In this document: one piece after another, positions 10,347-20,960 of the stretch | Layout: the number at the start of each line of letters is the position of its first letter | Position numbering within the stretch: position 1 is the stretch's first letter | Source of the DNA: Plumapathes pennacea | Lineage: Eukaryota > Cnidaria > Anthozoa > Antipatharia > Myriopathidae | Direction: 5' to 3' | Assembly: GCA_964036295.1 (NCBI GenBank) | Contig: OZ038472.1 | Coordinates: 13,812,385 to 13,876,384 of the forward strand | Length of the DNA stretch: 64,000 bases | Program-made: the position numbers and the translations under genes | Notes under the pieces: model-generated | Told to the model about the DNA's origin: nothing | The model's database searches: none | What the model saw: only the letters and a program-made list of their open reading frames with translations

Positions 10347-12582
10347 ACACACACCTTCACCACTCCCACCATGCCCCTTCTCATTTTCAAATTGTCCAAT
10401 TTAAATCTTTACCTGAAGTCAGATGTTACTTGCTCTCTCTAATATGTACTTTGTCAGTCATTCAAATAATCTTGAATTTCTCACTCCAGGATCATCACAG
10501 TACTGAATGTCCAGCCTTCCCCACTGCATGCCCAAAGTGCAACAAACCAAACATCATTCGTTCAGAGGTGAGCTGACTCCACTCTACCTTCAACAACTTT
10601 TTAATATACTATCCTGGGGTCAAAATAGTAACACATTTTTTTATATTTTTGAACAAGAGAGATTGGGAGGTGATTATAAAGACCACTACCTTGTCTGTAT
10701 GTCTTCTCTCACTTTATTTAACCTTTTTAAAAACAGAAAAAGCATAATTTTTCAACTGAGTTTAGGGCTTGAAAAGGGAACTTGTAAGCCCTGAACATTA
10801 CAATGGTACATGTTGTAATCAACTGCAGAGGTCATTCTCTTCACGCATTCCACGAATTTCTGTCAAACAGCAGGCGTGACCTGCAGAGGTTTACCTGAAT
10901 TTTGTTTTTTCAATGTTTGTGCAAAGGAAGTTGGGCATTTTGAAGGAAAACATCACCAGTTTTGGTAAGGCCCCTTTCTGGTGGCAAAGTTTTCTACCCC
11001 CGAGTGTGGAGCTAGGGGATTTTCTGAACCTCTCCGTTTTTTACTGCTGCCCTCCATATGTAGCCCATAGTAGTATGGAGTGCAGTACATGGTTACGAAC
11101 TTTCTGATTTGAATTTTTGCAGCTGGATTGTCACTGGGACCCGGAATTGGGCGATTGTGAGGAAGCTCTAAACTTCTGCCCTTTCATGAGACTTGGTTGT
11201 GACCAGTCAGAGGTATGCACTTTGGTTTTGTATTATTTTATAATTTCTAATTAGAAGGGTAGGGAATGGGGAAGTGGTGTGATAAACAAATGGCCAGATG
11301 GCTGCAAGAATTTTGTAATGCCGGTAATTCCCCAACTGTTAAAAAAAAAGGGGGGGGGGGGGCGTTTTAAACGCCAAACTTCTTGAAAGGTCGTGTCGGT
11401 GTCATATCCTCAGTATCGCTTCATTGTACACCTATCTACACGTCAAATTATTTCTATACCAGGCCGTTCGAGTTCCGAATTGACGCATGACTGCTCTCTT
11501 GGTTTTATCGAGGCATTAAATAAACACTCTACTTAAGTCTCAAAGCGACAATTACTTTTTATTGTCAGCCGATGAAAAGGCAAAACTGGCGGCAACATGA
11601 ACACGATTATATCCAGCGCCACCTTAGGCTGTTAGCGGGACTTGTCCCAGATCTTGCAACGCGAGAAGAAGTTAACAACAATCGAGAGGCATCAGAAATG
11701 AGGTTTGATTCACTAACAGAAGCCATGAGAAGCCTTGAGGTTCGCGCAAGGCAGCCACAGCAGCAGGTAGCAGACCAGAACCTTCCTCCCGCACTTTCGT
11801 CTCGGTTTTACGAGGGACGCAACGTAAACCAAAACGACATGGTTGTTGCAATAAAGTACTGCATCGGCAAGTTGCAACAGCTTCAGCAGAATAACAATGC
11901 CTTGGAAAGACAGGTTGAGAGACACGATACATCCAGTGGCGATCTAGAGAGAAGAGTGGCTGAACTCGAAGCCAGACAAGTTCACTCGGCCATGCAATTT
12001 GCGGCGGTGCCAGATTACCCAAGACGGTTCGAGCAAGAGGTTGATCGTCACCAGTCCCAAAGAGCGCGTTCCGAGCAGCGAGGTGGTGCAGGCGCTGATT
12101 TCCCCGGCGGACGATAGCAGCCCATGTATGATAGTAATTTGCTGTGGAAGATCGATGGCTATGCGCGCAAGAAAGAAGCTGCCATTAGAGAAAGGAAGAC
12201 CTTCTTCCACAGTCCCTGTTTCTCCACCAGTTAGCGTGGCTACAAGATGTGCGCACGCATCCACTTAGATGGCGTTGATTCAGGCAAAGGCACTCACATC
12301 TCGGTGTTTTTTGTTGTCATGCGCGGGTCGTTCGATGAGGAACTCCGCTGGCCTTTCAGACAGAAAGTTACCATCAAGCTTCTAGACCAGGACAACGCAA
12401 AACACGTGACCAAAGTCTTCAGACCCGACCCCAACGGTTCATCTTTCCAGAAACCACGGACGGAGATGAACGTGGCCAGCGGCTATCCGCAGTTCTGTTC
12501 CCTGGTGGAGTTGAATGAGCATGCGTATGTTAGGAATGACGTCATGTTTATTGAGGTCGTTGTTGATGCATCTGATTTATAG
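8394..12582 (+). CDS. TRAF-family protein with RING, TRAF zinc fingers, coiled coil and MATH; two in-frame TAG codons
   Basis: Eight coding exons join in phase: 8394-8539, 9113-9142, 9349-9406, 9512-9616, 9862-10017, 10490-10567, 11123-11212 and 11569-12582, all flanked by GT/AG. The product would be a TRAF E3 ligase/adaptor. Residues about 19-68 form a RING (CCRC, CGHHVCFSC, later CPID). Residues about 90-235 hold Cys/His pairs of TRAF-type zinc fingers (CHGC, CECG, CSYC, CPKC). A Gln-rich coiled coil follows (REEVNNN, KLQQLQQNNNALERQVE), then MATH (WKIDGYARK, FFHSPCF, GTHISVFFVVM, LRWPF, LLDQD) ending VVVDASDL. The full frame is 558 codons, normal for TRAF2/3/5. However TAG at 12115-12117 would stop it at 403 residues, and a second TAG at 12232-12234 lies inside MATH. 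No frameshift is seen. It is either a recently disabled gene, a TRAF lacking MATH, or a readthrough case. The ATG sits directly before the RING as usual for the family. Confidence 0.85.
9071..9100. repeat. Poly(T) tract before TRAF exon 2
   Basis: About 28 consecutive T followed by CTCCTCTTAAAAG. It serves as an unusually long polypyrimidine tract for the acceptor of the 30-nt second coding exon. Confidence 0.9.
9155..9312. repeat. (TTTA)n microsatellite in TRAF intron 2
   Basis: Two long ATTT/TTTA tracts separated by an imperfect stretch of the same composition fill most of the intron between the second and third coding exons. No coding signal. Confidence 0.9.
10316..10353. repeat. Poly(C)-(CA)n compound microsatellite in TRAF intron 5
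   Basis: A run of C is followed directly by about ten CA dinucleotides inside the intron before the sixth coding exon. Confidence 0.92.
11341..11362. repeat. A-run joined to G-run in TRAF intron 7
   Basis: About ten A are followed by about twelve G in the last intron. Such tracts are prone to length change; no function is implied. Confidence 0.85.
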
Positions 12583-14129
12583 AATGTCACTCTCCACGGC
12601 CTTGGACTTTAGGCAGAGTCCTAAAATAACTGTTTCCTTTGTTTTTATTTTTTGTGTTTGTTGTAATCAAAGTAGAATTGTTAGTGGATATCAAAATAGC
12701 GATAGCTCGTCGTGTGACGGCAACGAAGCTGTTGTGTCACGTGGTTTTTAGTTACCATGGGAACACCTCCTTTTGAGAAAATTGACTGATGAAAGTTTCC
12801 GGCGGTTTTTCTGGTCGCATTTGTTCTTTGCATAACAAAAATTGAAAGTTAAATCAGGTTGCCATTATCAGAGAAGCCCTTCAAGCCATAAAGGCATTTT
12901 TACGAATCGATAAAAGGGTCTACAATACCTTCAGTAATTCGTTCTATAAAGTTCTTTTTCGGCTAAGAAAAAATATATATGGTTTTTCTGATCATATTCT
13001 GTACATATTAACATAGTTTCGTGTTCGTAGGTGTTTAGACGTCCGTGTGTGTCGTTTTGAAGGCACGGTTGAGTCACGGATGTGCTTAGCAAATGCGAGA
13101 GCTACAGCAGTTAGTGCTTCAATATTTCATGGCTATTTTAGGTGGATATTGTTTAGGAGTGTCTAGTTTATTTGGTTTTCTGAAAGAACATCGAGTGACA
13201 GCTAAGTTAATCACTTTTACGTATATTTTTTCAATCAATTATTAAAGTATATCGAAGCCTTCAGAAGGCTCTAACCATAGTAGTTTAGCAACTAAAGGAT
13301 ATAGTTCACAGTAATTATATATTATATATATATATATATATATATCATTTATACTACATATTGTTAACTAGCTGAGTTCGACTCAACTATTGAACACTCA
13401 AATGAAAGCTCCACTGCATGAGTACATTTTGATAGCATTGTTTACTTTGACTTTCTAACTGTCAAATGAAATCTAAAGCTTTCAATTGAGTGTGATCACT
13501 CAATTGAAAGCTCTCAACGAGATCATTCAATCGGTACACAAAAGTGCTGACCATGCAAAAAAAAAAAAAAAAAAAAAAAAACACCAGCAAAAGCTTGTGC
13601 AACTTGTTTTACAAAGAAGGATTTTGACAGTACATAGTGAGCCAAGGGGTCATTTTTGAAATTCTCCCTGAGATAATCAAGTTAGAATATATCATGTTAC
13701 AGATCTGTGTGTAAAATAAGGAGAATCTGGCGTCTTTATACCTCTGCCAGGTTAAAGTCGATGTAGCTGTCAGGTCTCGGCATTTTATTTTTACATTTTG
13801 TTTTACAATGATTACGACAGTTATTTGCATCTTGAACTGAAGAGTTGACACCTTTATTACACAATACTTTTATCTTAAAAGAAGCGCAGTTTGACTTTCA
13901 CACTGACAACTAGAAAACTGGAAAACATCCCAATGTTAAATGAAACCTGAAGGTGTGACCACTCAAATGAAAGCTCTCGGTGAGTACAATCTAATAGCAG
14001 TAAATAGAAACGTAAATGTAACTTGGATGTGTGACAACTTAAATGAGAGCCTTCAATAGGTGCATTTTAACTGGAAAAAAATCGGTCACTGAAATGTGGA
14101 CCCAGTATCGTCCAATGGTCAGCTGCTCC
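12583..14129. other. Convergent intergenic spacer with simple repeats
   Basis: Lies between the stop of the + strand TRAF gene and the stop of the - strand gene, so the two are convergent. It holds an (AT)n tract at about 13318-13345, a poly(A) run at about 13557-13581, and four diverged copies of a motif like CACTCAAATGAAAGCTCTC (about 13395, 13497, 13963, 14035), some followed by GAGTACA. An ATTAAA at 13241 could serve the TRAF transcript. On the - strand AATAAA at 13853-13858 lies about 270 bp past the other gene's stop and is a plausible polyadenylation signal for it. Confidence 0.55.
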
Positions 14130-16762
14130 TCATTTCAGGCTTGGTGTATTTGTCTGCAGAAGGGATACAAAGTCATGAACCACAGCGACAGGAACATTTT
14201 CATTGACATGAATTTGAAGCGACCGTTTTGCTTTCCATGGTGGCATTAAAACCCCCACAGTAACGACCATTATATTTGTCTGCGAGCTTGTCAAAGGCTG
14301 TATCTGCCATCTTTTCCTGGCGTTTGCGCAGCATGCCTAATGGACGAAAACGAACAGCAATTAGTTAAAATTACACTATCACTGATAACTCGCATGGCTA
14401 GGTTTCGTCTTGGGAGCCAATCAGCGCCCAAGTACAATCAGGAATGCAAAACCCACTTTGCGTGCCTCGTAGCTTGACTGATTAAACCTGTTGGCCCTGG
14501 GAACGAGTTTGATTAATCAAGATTTGTCGGCCATGTTGGATAAAAACGTACTTCATTATTTTCAGCATTATCATAAAGCCTGTATCTCAGCTGTTCAATG
14601 CCGTAAAGAGCGATTTTCTGTGTGTGAACCTTTTTGGGATAGGCCATTCCAAAAATTAGGACAAAATCCATTATTTCAGAAATATTCTTATGTGTCGTCA
14701 TCACTTTGGCAACAGAATAAACAACTGTATAGCAACAATGAACAACGATGCTAACATCTGTTTACAAAATTGATTCCAAAGCTTTAGAAAACGGTCACGA
14801 AACTATAAAACATAAATAAACTTACACCACAGAGAAAAAAACAACTTCCACAGCACGGTTCTACGCTATGAACATCAACTTTTCCTGATGCACCAATGGT
14901 TGCCTTCATCTGTACACTTCTCACATAACGTAATGGAATTGGCTGGTAAGAAGTCGTGTTTCCATAAGCAGCCGTTACACTGTAGCTTCCAGAATTTGCA
15001 TTAGGTTTCACCCAGTGTTCAAGCCCCATGCCTAAAAAAAACGAGAGTATTTCTGTTTTATACAGTTCAAGTTCCCGTTAAAAGTGGACATCCTTGGGAA
15101 GCAGAGAAAGTGTCCGTAACTGGAACTGTCCGCTTACTAGAATGTGTAAATACATACAGAGTTTGACTGAGTCATAGTTTAAACGGGGTTTCGTAAAGGC
15201 GTCGGCCGTAAATAGAGCTGTCCGCTTACGAGAGTGTCCGTCCAGCGAGCTTTGACTATATATCGAAAATGTGTTGAATTGGTTTGTAAAAAAAACTTTG
15301 ATACTACGCACGCTTTGATTGGCTAAACAACCGGGCAAGACTATGAAAGCATATTACATAATAACATGGTGTATCCTATTGACAAATTAATTCATAAAAG
15401 ACATATATAACGTTCCCGTGTAATACAGCCTCTTATAAGCACGCGGGAAGTGGGGAGAACACGAGAGTAGCGTAGGGAAACCACTCGGCCTTAATTATTG
15501 AACGATGAGATAGTTGTGGTACGTACTCGTCTCCGTCTGTGATGACAGCAGCAGCAAGCGTTTGTTTGTGACTAGGCAGATTCCTCCGGTCGAAAACTCT
15601 GAAGTGACCGTCTCATTTTTCTGGTCTGTCATTTCCAATTTTGTGAAGGCCAACAGGTTAAACTGGTTGTAGCCTTGGAGGTTTTCTCCCTCGTACATCA
15701 AACCAGCGAGAAGTTCCTTGTACGTCATGTTCCCCTGATTAGTCGAGATCATGTTTAGAGGGCTGTGTAGCTAGTAACCTAGGCCTATATATATATATCA
15801 TAGTGATGTACTTTGATTACACAAACAAAACAAAAAGCAGTAGATTCACTGGCGACAACAGGTGGCATTTTTGGTGGGGTGGACTTGGTATAAATCTAAA
15901 AAGATCACCAAGACAATGACAGTGTACTTGAAGAGACTGCCAAAGAGAAGGCATGTAAATGCGTGCGTGTGTATACTGGTAGAATGTAATGAAAGTTGTA
16001 CGGTGTGTAAAAGAAAGTTTGAAAATGTGACAAATAAAAGTGAAAAATTTATAAATAATGGATTGAAGAGAAGAAAAATTATTTTAAAAAAATGAAGGAT
16101 TTAAATTATGATGGTGTAAATTAAAATCAGAACGGATTAAAAGTGTGGTAATTGATTATTGAGAGAACACATTTTAACTTAAACTCAATGCCAGCTACAA
16201 AAATAGGAACCTAATAAACCAAGTAAAAAGAACAATATTTTTTGATTCGGACCTTCAAAGAGGCAAACTGGCCATGCACTGCTGTTTGAAGGTGATCTCC
16301 GCCTTGCTGGATTGTTCTTCTCAATTTATCGTTGCCCACTTGATTGGCTAAGAAGTTGCTGTAAATGGTCTTGGAGACTGGATCGAGCATATCGACTGAA
16401 AATGCTCGAGGTTGTACAACAATGGGTGGTGGTGCCAAATGGTCAAGGTTGTCCAGGGACACTACAAAAAAGAAAATCAGTAATAAATAATTTGTCAAAA
16501 TGGTGCTATCAGATTTTTCTTGGAAAATGGCATTTCATATTGATGGTTGCGAGCTTCTTAGAAATCCCAACTTTTTCCCTATTTGTCCAGGTAGCAGTTG
16601 GCAATGCTTGCAATGCTTATGAACTCCGATGTCAATTTACAACTCTTACCAGTCATCCAAATATGTTTGCAAACGCTTTGAATTTTTGAGTCACAACGAC
16701 TCTAGGACTCTTGGAAAATTTGCTGCAAACGGATGGCCGGCAAACTTTCCCAACAATTTCTT

Positions 16763-16800
<38 letters not shown>

Positions 16801-18256
16801 ACCAAATACGTCCGACAAAGTTACCGAGAAATGCATCCCATTCTGCCTTCCTTGAAATGCGGAAGTTGACTTAATTATTTGCATACGGCGCCTTTATTTA
16901 CTGCGGGTTACCATGACGCTCGGAGTCTGGAGTGCCTGTGGATTTATTAACCCGAGGCAAAGAGATTTCCCAAAGGAAGCTTCTTTATATTACGCTAACA
17001 AAATAGCAAAATGTTTCGGTTTCATAAATGTCTCCGGATTTCATCACACTTAGGATTCGTAAGGCGCTTCACTGGTAAATTCTACCCTGTTACATACTGT
17101 GTAAAACAGGATAAAAGTATGTAAATAAGCCACTTTTTGCTTGTAAATTGGAATCTACATGCTGTCTACCCATTTACGCAATGTGTAAATGGGGAGAGAG
17201 TATGTAAAAAGAATTTACACATGATGTAAATAATGTGTAAATTGTGTGTAGCTTACGTGTAAAATCTTTGCTAACCATATTTACACACTATGTAACAGGG
17301 TAGATTTTTCCAGTGTTTAAGGCTGGTTTACAAGTACGACGCAAGCATAAGCACAAGAGAGTGACAGTGGCGACATAAGCACAAGCATAAAGGCTGGTTT
17401 ACAAAATACGACGCGTAAGCAATAAGCCCAAGCATAAGCACAGCGCAAGAGAGCGACGACAGTGGCGACATACGCATCAGGATCAAAGACGTCCGTTCTT
17501 TTGTGCTTAACACCGTGTGAGTCCAACCGTTTTTCCAATGTAAATGCCGTATATAACTTCAGTCAACGTTAAAACTGCTTTCGTGGCACTTAATAACTCT
17601 TGTCCTAAGGAAAGAAACGAAATAAAAAAGAACCTAACACTACAACGAAAAGCCAGCAGGCAATTTTTATTGGTAAATAGGAAGGTTTGCCATTTCAACG
17701 CGAGCTTACCGCTGGCGGCTAGCCACACTACAAAAACGTTTTGGATTTGTAATATCCGGCGCGGATACAATGTTACCACATCAGAGTCCAGAATCAAAAG
17801 ATTCCGGATTCGTCATGAAACCGGTACGTTTTGATGCTGGGTTCATGTTTTGTGTGTAAACTTCAAAACGAAACCGCGACGAAAAGGTCGCGGGTTTGTC
17901 ACGATTCCGGAAGCCGTTTCCCCAGTGCAAACTTAATCTTTGTTGGCCAGAAAATAAGAACTTGATCGAAATGTACCCGAGAAACCTCCTACATGGCATA
18001 AGGATATCTGCGACTATTGCATTTCAAGTAAACTCACAATTTTAGAGCACATGTACGTACCAATCTGGGTATTTTTGAAGAATCGTTCAGGATTTGCACT
18101 CGGACTTTCATCGGCTTCCAACAACGAATTCAAGCTACCCATCGAGTTTGCATCACTCTCGCCAGATTCAGTCATGCAGGGCTGTGTATCCTTTGGTTCG
18201 CGTTTTGCTGCCAAAGTATGATCAAGTTGGGCTGTCCCTTTTAGTGTTTCCTCCAT
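14130..18256 (-). CDS. Uncharacterised 353-residue protein with PH/GRAM-like region, five exons
   Basis: Minus-strand exons 18256-18061, 16461-16253, 15770-15527, 15031-14826 and 14336-14130 join in frame (phases 1, 0, 1, 0) with GT/AG at each border, giving 353 residues and TGA at 14132-14130. Exon 1 (about 65 residues) is polar and acidic (MEETLKGTAQL, ESGESDANSMGS). Exon 2 begins VSLDNLDHLAPPPIVVQP. The C-terminal half has TGGICLVTNKRLLLLSSQ and PIPLRYVRSVQMKATIG, which resemble strands of PH/GRAM-fold domains. A Cys-rich hydrophobic hairpin (EPCCGSCFFLCG then ACCANARKR) crosses the exon 4/5 border and might be lipidated or membrane-associated. I do not recognise a named family, so the fold is a guess from pattern. 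Two things support a real gene: in-phase splicing, and a duplicate upstream that keeps exon 1, its donor and part of exon 2. Confidence 0.75.
16764..16796. repeat. Poly(T) tract in intron 1 of the - strand gene
   Basis: About 30 T within the first intron. No other element boundary is clear. Confidence 0.85.
17070..17315. mobile_element. MITE with about 26-bp terminal inverted repeats, in intron 1 of the - strand gene
   Basis: The left end (CACTGGTAAATTCTACCCTG) and the complement of the right end (CACTGGAAAAATCTACCCTG) match and continue into TTACATA, enclosing 246 bp. The interior is built from repeats of TGTGTAAAT/TTTACACA. There is no coding capacity. A clear target duplication was not seen. 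Confidence 0.82.
17317..17485. repeat. Two-copy tandem repeat rich in AAGCATAAGCA
   Basis: AAGGCTGGTTTACAA, ACGACGC, AAGCATAAGCACA and GACAGTGGCGACATA occur twice, at about 17320-17385 and 17391-17475, with several indels. It abuts the MITE at 17070-17315 and has the look of a hAT-type miniature element end. Confidence 0.6.
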
Positions 18257-18343
18257 CCTTTTTTAGACAACGAACAAGCCCAGGCGATTATTGAGGTGTA
18301 AACAACTCGCTCTTTCCGAGACGCTTCTCACGTTACTTCACAG

Positions 18344-18351
18344 GTCACGTG
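18344..18351 (-). promoter_or_regulatory. E-box GTCACGTG upstream of the - strand gene
   Basis: The palindromic E-box core sits about 90 bp upstream of the ATG at 18256, in the context CACAGGTCACGTG(T)CCTCGAT. The same context is kept upstream of the duplicated exon 1 (site at 20953-20960) while surrounding bases have diverged. Such sites bind bHLH-zip factors (USF, MITF/TFE, MYC families). The factor is not known here. Confidence 0.55.
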
Positions 18352-18654
18352 TCCTCGATTCGAATGGAAACACTTGAGCGCGAGTTTCAAGTTCAAGAAG
18401 TTGTTCTTTCGCAAAAACCTTCAGCGACAGAGGAACGTTTATGCCCAAAACTGCATGTTCCTGAAAGTTTGGTGGGGGGTCTAGAATATTCTAAATTTTA
18501 ACATTTCACAAATGAAATGGCACACGGTGTCTATAATTGGCATGTGATTGGCTGTTATTAGCTATTTAAATTATTAACTTATACCTATATGAACTTATTT
18601 GGTAGAGCAAAGTGAAGTTCAAAACTAGTTTATTCTAAAACCTATTTTTTGCAC

Positions 18655-18656
<2 letters not shown>

Positions 18657-18686
<30 letters not shown>
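18657..18686. repeat. Poly(T) tract marking the break in the duplicated gene
   Basis: About 30 T lie exactly where the duplicated exon 2 loses similarity to the intact gene, so the tract marks the truncation point of the pseudogene. Confidence 0.85.
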
Positions 18687-18688
<2 letters not shown>

Positions 18689-19059
18689 GTATAAACTGCA
18701 TGAGAAAGCTCCAAAGTTGTACAACAATGGGCCGTACCAAACGGTCAAGGTTGTCTAAGGTTACTACGAAAAAAAAATCAGTGTCGCATTTAATACAGAT
18801 GTATGTGCTACCAGATTTCCCTTGCAAAAACGGTTCCCAGCTTTTACCCCGTGAAGTTCGCAGATAGCTTGCAAATTTTATGTAGTCCGACGTTAATTCC
18901 CAACAACAATATGTTTGCAGAATCTTACATTTTTTAGAATGGTGTCGAACCCCATGCTAACCTTGAAAAATAGTTTTACCTGAAATTTAATTTGAGTTTC
19001 CAAGAAAACTGACCGCAGCTGGACTTTAAAACGCGCAACAGCTTTTTGTTTACAACTTA

Positions 19060-20550
19060 TCATCCCCGAACGAAGTGAGGGAAATATTTACGACGCTAAT
19101 GCAGCATAGTCGGCTCATCTGAAGACTCCAAGCGCGTCTCCATCTCGAAATCTAATGTTCGTGTGTTTGTGTGTTTGTCCGATGCGACCTTTTTAGGCCA
19201 GGTGCCTAAGGCAATGTCCAAATAAGGCAATGACGTAATCATTATCGACTAGCGTCACCGCCATGTTTTTGAGAAAGATTTGAACGAAGCAACAATTGTA
19301 CGTAACTGCGTTCACGAAAATGAATTTGAAAGCTAGAAAACTTGAAACAGAACGGTCTCGCGAAGCTCGTCTTCAAAAGAGAAGCGAACAGGCACTTCAA
19401 GAGCAAAAGCGGACCGAAGAGAAGACTCCGCAAAGACAACAGCGCATGAATGCCGACCAAAAGCGACATGAACAGAAGCGGGCAACACAGACAACTCCAC
19501 AAAAAGAACAGCGCTTGAAAGCGAATCGGGACTTTAAGGAGAAAAAGCGGGCCGAAGAGAAGACTCCGCAAAGACAACAGCGCATGAATGCCGACCAAAA
19601 GCGACATGAACAGAAGCGGGTAACACAGACAACTCCGCAAAGGGAACAGCGCTTGAAAGCAAATCGGGAGCTTCAGACGCCGTTTTGTGTTAAACTCAGA
19701 TACTTATTTAGAAAGGACAAGCAACAAAGGTTAGTCAGTGGAAACCGAACAATCACCGTGACAAATATATTGTATCCCGTATAGCTTGTAACTTGATCAC
19801 TTCAAGAATGTATTAAAATCTGTATGCTGATCATTTTCCCTCGAAGTATTGTTTTACTACGCTTCTGTCGCCAGTTTCGGCTACCGTATTCGCTCAGAGC
19901 AATCGGAACTTGGAGTCTTGAATGATTTAGTCAGATGTCTTATTTTTCTGTAATCTGACACGCGGTGATTGCAGCGAGAATCGTTCACAAGCCCTTAGAA
20001 GTATTACTGGGTCTGAAGCCCGTGTATAATTTGAAGTAAACTGTTCAAGTTTTGCTTTGATTCTGGGGAAAATCTTGCTGTTTTGAGTGGGTTCACATAC
20101 AAAACAATTCGAGCCTATTAAATATGCATGTCTGAATCTGGTGCATGCAGTCCAGAGTAAAATCAAATCGCACAGGAAGCCTATTTAATTGTACTGCCTA
20201 TGAATTCAAAATTGGAAAATCAGTGTTCCTTTTTTCCCGTACTACGACGGCCGACCAACTTCAAACTTTGAGTATTAAATTTTGAGAACGTGCTTGGCAG
20301 ACTGCATGAATTAATTTGACGTGCCGACCGTGGGAAATACGTACTTCGTCACGCAATCGATTCTTTTTTCAACGCAAAAGTATAACACACACCATTCTTT
20401 TTCTCCTTCCTTTGCGTGTAGCACTTGACTTCGAAGAAAAGATCGAGTCAACATTTCGGTAAAACAAAGGCTACTCTTGTTGGGAGTTACCAAAGTAAAA
20501 GTCCCATCAATGGCAGAGTGAGGGGGTATCTGCGATTATCGTATTTCTAG
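19060..20550 (+). mobile_element. Helitron-like element, copy 1 (TC...CTAG termini)
   Basis: Comparing this segment with its inverted copy at 45623-47088, similarity begins at TCATCCCCGAACGAAG and ends at TATTTCTAG (two more bases, TA, agree beyond the end). The shared part therefore has 5'-TC and 3'-CTAG, the termini expected of Helitrons, and here it sits between A and T, the usual Helitron target. A weak hairpin (GCAGA...TCTGC) lies 13 nt before CTAG. The element carries the Lys/Arg/Gln-rich frame at 19296-19784 but no Rep or helicase domain, so it would be non-autonomous. Superfamily assignment is inference; the boundaries are seen. Confidence 0.6.
19296..19784 (+). CDS. Lys/Arg/Gln-rich repeat protein on Helitron-like element, copy 1
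   Basis: Open frame of 162 residues; a second Met at residue 9 (19320) is an alternative start. Residues about 40-128 consist of alternating repeats of about 23 residues, one type EEKTPQRQQRMNADQKRHEQ and the other TQTTPQREQRLKANRD, highly charged and probably helical. The pattern resembles the charged TPxQR repeat stretch often found ahead of the catalytic domains in metazoan Helitron proteins. The copy at 46369-46857 differs at about 12 of 162 positions, and the last 60 residues are nearly identical. No catalytic motif follows. A possible donor (AAAG|GTTAGT) near 19730 leaves open that the real 3' end is spliced. Confidence 0.5.
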   Translation: MYVTAFTKMNLKARKLETERSREARLQKRSEQALQEQKRTEEKTPQRQQRMNADQKRHEQKRATQTTPQKEQRLKANRDFKEKKRAEEKTPQRQQRMNADQKRHEQKRVTQTTPQREQRLKANRELQTPFCVKLRYLFRKDKQQRLVSGNRTITVTNILYPV

Positions 20551-20952
20551 TAGAAATATGTTCTCGGCTTTAGGTCTAGTTTACATCGCTTACCAGAAGG
20601 AAGAAAGATATTCAATTGAAATCACTACATGAGAATCCCCCTACAGGAAATAGGGAAATCTGCGAACATTGCATTTACTCGGATTACAGGTTTAGAATAT
20701 GAGCACATACCAGTATAGGTATTTTTGAAGAGCTGTTCGGGAACTTCATCTTCCGGCGAAAAGCTACCCACCGAATTCACATCACTATTGCAAGATTCAA
20801 TCGTGTAAGATTGTATTTCTTCAGCCATGTATTCCGTTAAAGTACAATCATGTTGGTCTGTCCCTTTCCGTGTTTTCTGCATCATTTTTATACAACGAAC
20901 TCCAGGACTTGATTTGAATCGTAAACAACCTGTTTATCACGCTATGCCACAG

Positions 20953-20960
20953 GTCACGTG
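20953..20960 (-). promoter_or_regulatory. E-box GTCACGTG upstream of the duplicated exon 1
   Basis: Sits about 70 bp upstream of the ATG at 20885 in the context CACAGGTCACGTGCCCTCGAT, matching the site upstream of the intact gene. Neighbouring GCGCGAGTTT and CTGCACGTTCCT words are also shared. Confidence 0.5.

Larger units (their letters stand above)
18687..20885 (-). pseudogene. Truncated duplicate of the adjacent 353-residue gene
   Basis: Exon 1 (20885-20711) codes MMQKTRKGTDQHDCTL... and ends LFKNTYTG with donor GTATGT in the same phase as the intact exon (FFKNTQIG, GTACGT). The next piece, 18763-18687, has an acceptor and reads VTLDNLDRLVRPIVVQ against VSLDNLDHLAPPPIVVQ, then stops at a poly(T) run. 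The rest of exon 2 and exons 3-5 are missing. The intron between the two pieces contains the 1.49-kb element at 19060-20550. The orientation is the same as the intact copy, so this is a tandem duplication later broken. A short transcript could still be made from the kept promoter. Confidence 0.8.

Noticed and set aside
11999-12268. 89-residue frame overlapping the TRAF last exon in another frame
   Set aside because: It overlaps both TAG codons but gives no TRAF motifs; coiled-coil and MATH motifs are all in the main frame, so this is a shadow and not evidence of a frameshift.
12247-12582. Separate gene starting at the Met in MCARIHLDG
   Set aside because: This Met lies in the middle of the MATH fold and in frame with the upstream exon; it is the tail of the TRAF gene.
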